From: an uncultured Oscillospiraceae bacterium
GTDB taxonomy: Bacteria; Bacillota_A; Clostridia; Oscillospirales; Oscillospiraceae
Assembly (NCBI GenBank): GCA_900769845.1
Contig: CAAGIF010000263.1
Coordinates: 1-31,538 of the forward strand
DNA length: 31,538 bases
Direction of reading: 5' to 3'
The notes below the pieces were generated by a model. It made no database searches. It saw only the letters and a list, made by a program, of their open reading frames with translations, and was not told the DNA's origin. The translations under genes and the position numbers were made by a program. This document shows positions 31,395 to 31,538 of this stretch, one piece after another; the stretch's first letter is position 1; each line of letters begins with the position of its first letter.

Positions 31395-31423
31395 CCCCAT
31401 CCGAATGGATGGGGATTATTTTT
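31395..31423. terminator. Bidirectional terminator between HIT gene and tRNA-Ser
   Basis: CCCCATCC pairs with GGATGGGG around a GAAT loop, followed by ATTATTTTT on the plus strand and TTGTTTTT on the minus strand. It can end transcription of both converging genes. Confidence 0.9.
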
Positions 31424-31424
31424 A

Positions 31425-31516
31425 TGGCGGAGAAGGAGGGATTTGAACCCTCGATACCCTTTTGGGGTATACACGATTTCCAATCGTGCGCGCTCGGCCA
31501 GCTACGCGACTTCTCC
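31425..31516 (-). tRNA. tRNA-Ser (anticodon GGA)
   Basis: On the minus strand a 92-base cloverleaf is visible: seven-pair acceptor stem GGAGAAG/CTTCTCC, discriminator G, encoded 3' CCA, D arm, anticodon arm CACGA-TTGGAAA-TCGTG with anticodon GGA at 31479-31481, a long variable arm (TACCCC...GGGGTA) typical of class II serine tRNAs, and a T arm with GGTTCAAATCC. It reads UCC and UCU codons. Confidence 0.96.
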
Positions 31517-31538
31517 ATAGCGTCTGCTCTTGCCGACC

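Noticed and set aside
30733..31414. The two ACCCCCAT-type hairpins flanking the HIT gene as ends of a mobile element
   Set aside because: They share only a short C-rich arm, their loops and lower stems differ, and each is well placed as a terminator-type hairpin. No target-site duplication is visible.
1..31538. CRISPR array, insertion sequence, prophage or toxin-antitoxin module
   Set aside because: No regularly spaced direct repeats, transposase, integrase or phage structural gene was seen; the small HTH gene is paired with a DUF3796 membrane protein, not a toxin.

Overview
The window looks like a chromosomal piece of an anaerobic, low-to-mid GC Firmicute, most likely a gut Clostridia of the Oscillospiraceae/Ruminococcaceae type. 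The signs are a complete glutamate-fermentation pathway that needs B12, Gram-positive style lipoproteins and two-component genes, a FeoA/FeoB/Cys-rich iron module, a DUF3796 + HTH pair, and strong sigma-A type promoters (TTGACA/TATAAT with 17-base spacers). The taxonomic call is inference; there is no rRNA gene here.

Layout. 1-1644: the tail of an unrecognised gene converges on and overlaps a DUF1538 membrane protein. 1740-5523 (minus): probable operon of comEA-like, response regulator, histidine kinase, GerMN lipoprotein and exonuclease III. 5569-9116 (plus): a D,D-carboxypeptidase homologue whose three catalytic motifs are all altered, a family 4-like uracil-DNA glycosylase, then a CcdA/TlpA-like thiol redox pair. 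9131-11742 (minus): ferrous iron uptake (feoA, feoB, Cys-rich small protein) with two copies of a GTTAGC-N4-GCTAAC operator. 11788-12489 (plus): DUF3796 membrane protein plus HTH regulator behind a promoter with a palindrome over its -10 box.

12556-25736 is the core. Read together, the genes encode the whole 3-methylaspartate route: glutamate mutase (glmS, glmL, glmE) makes 3-methylaspartate, methylaspartate ammonia-lyase makes mesaconate, a two-subunit class I hydratase (automatic name fumarase/tartrate dehydratase) is placed as mesaconase giving citramalate, and a three-subunit lyase (automatic name citrate lyase) is placed as citramalate lyase giving acetate and pyruvate. A divergent operon supplies the acetate ligase (citC-like), an unusual P-loop protein with a possible AlaRS-editing-like C-terminus, and a CitX-CitG fusion that makes and attaches the CoA-like prosthetic group. 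A GntR regulator sits between the two enzyme operons; its promoter and the glmS promoter share a 13-base motif just after the -10 box.

25792-31516: a DUF7916-type barrel protein, a PIG-L-type lipoprotein deacetylase with a TrmH/SpoU RNA methyltransferase, glucose-6-phosphate isomerase, a HIT protein, two tandem perfect hairpins that look like a dispersed repeat, and tRNA-Ser(GGA). Most gene borders carry recognisable hairpin terminators. No gene-free stretch exceeds 300 bases, and no CRISPR array, insertion sequence or phage gene was seen.
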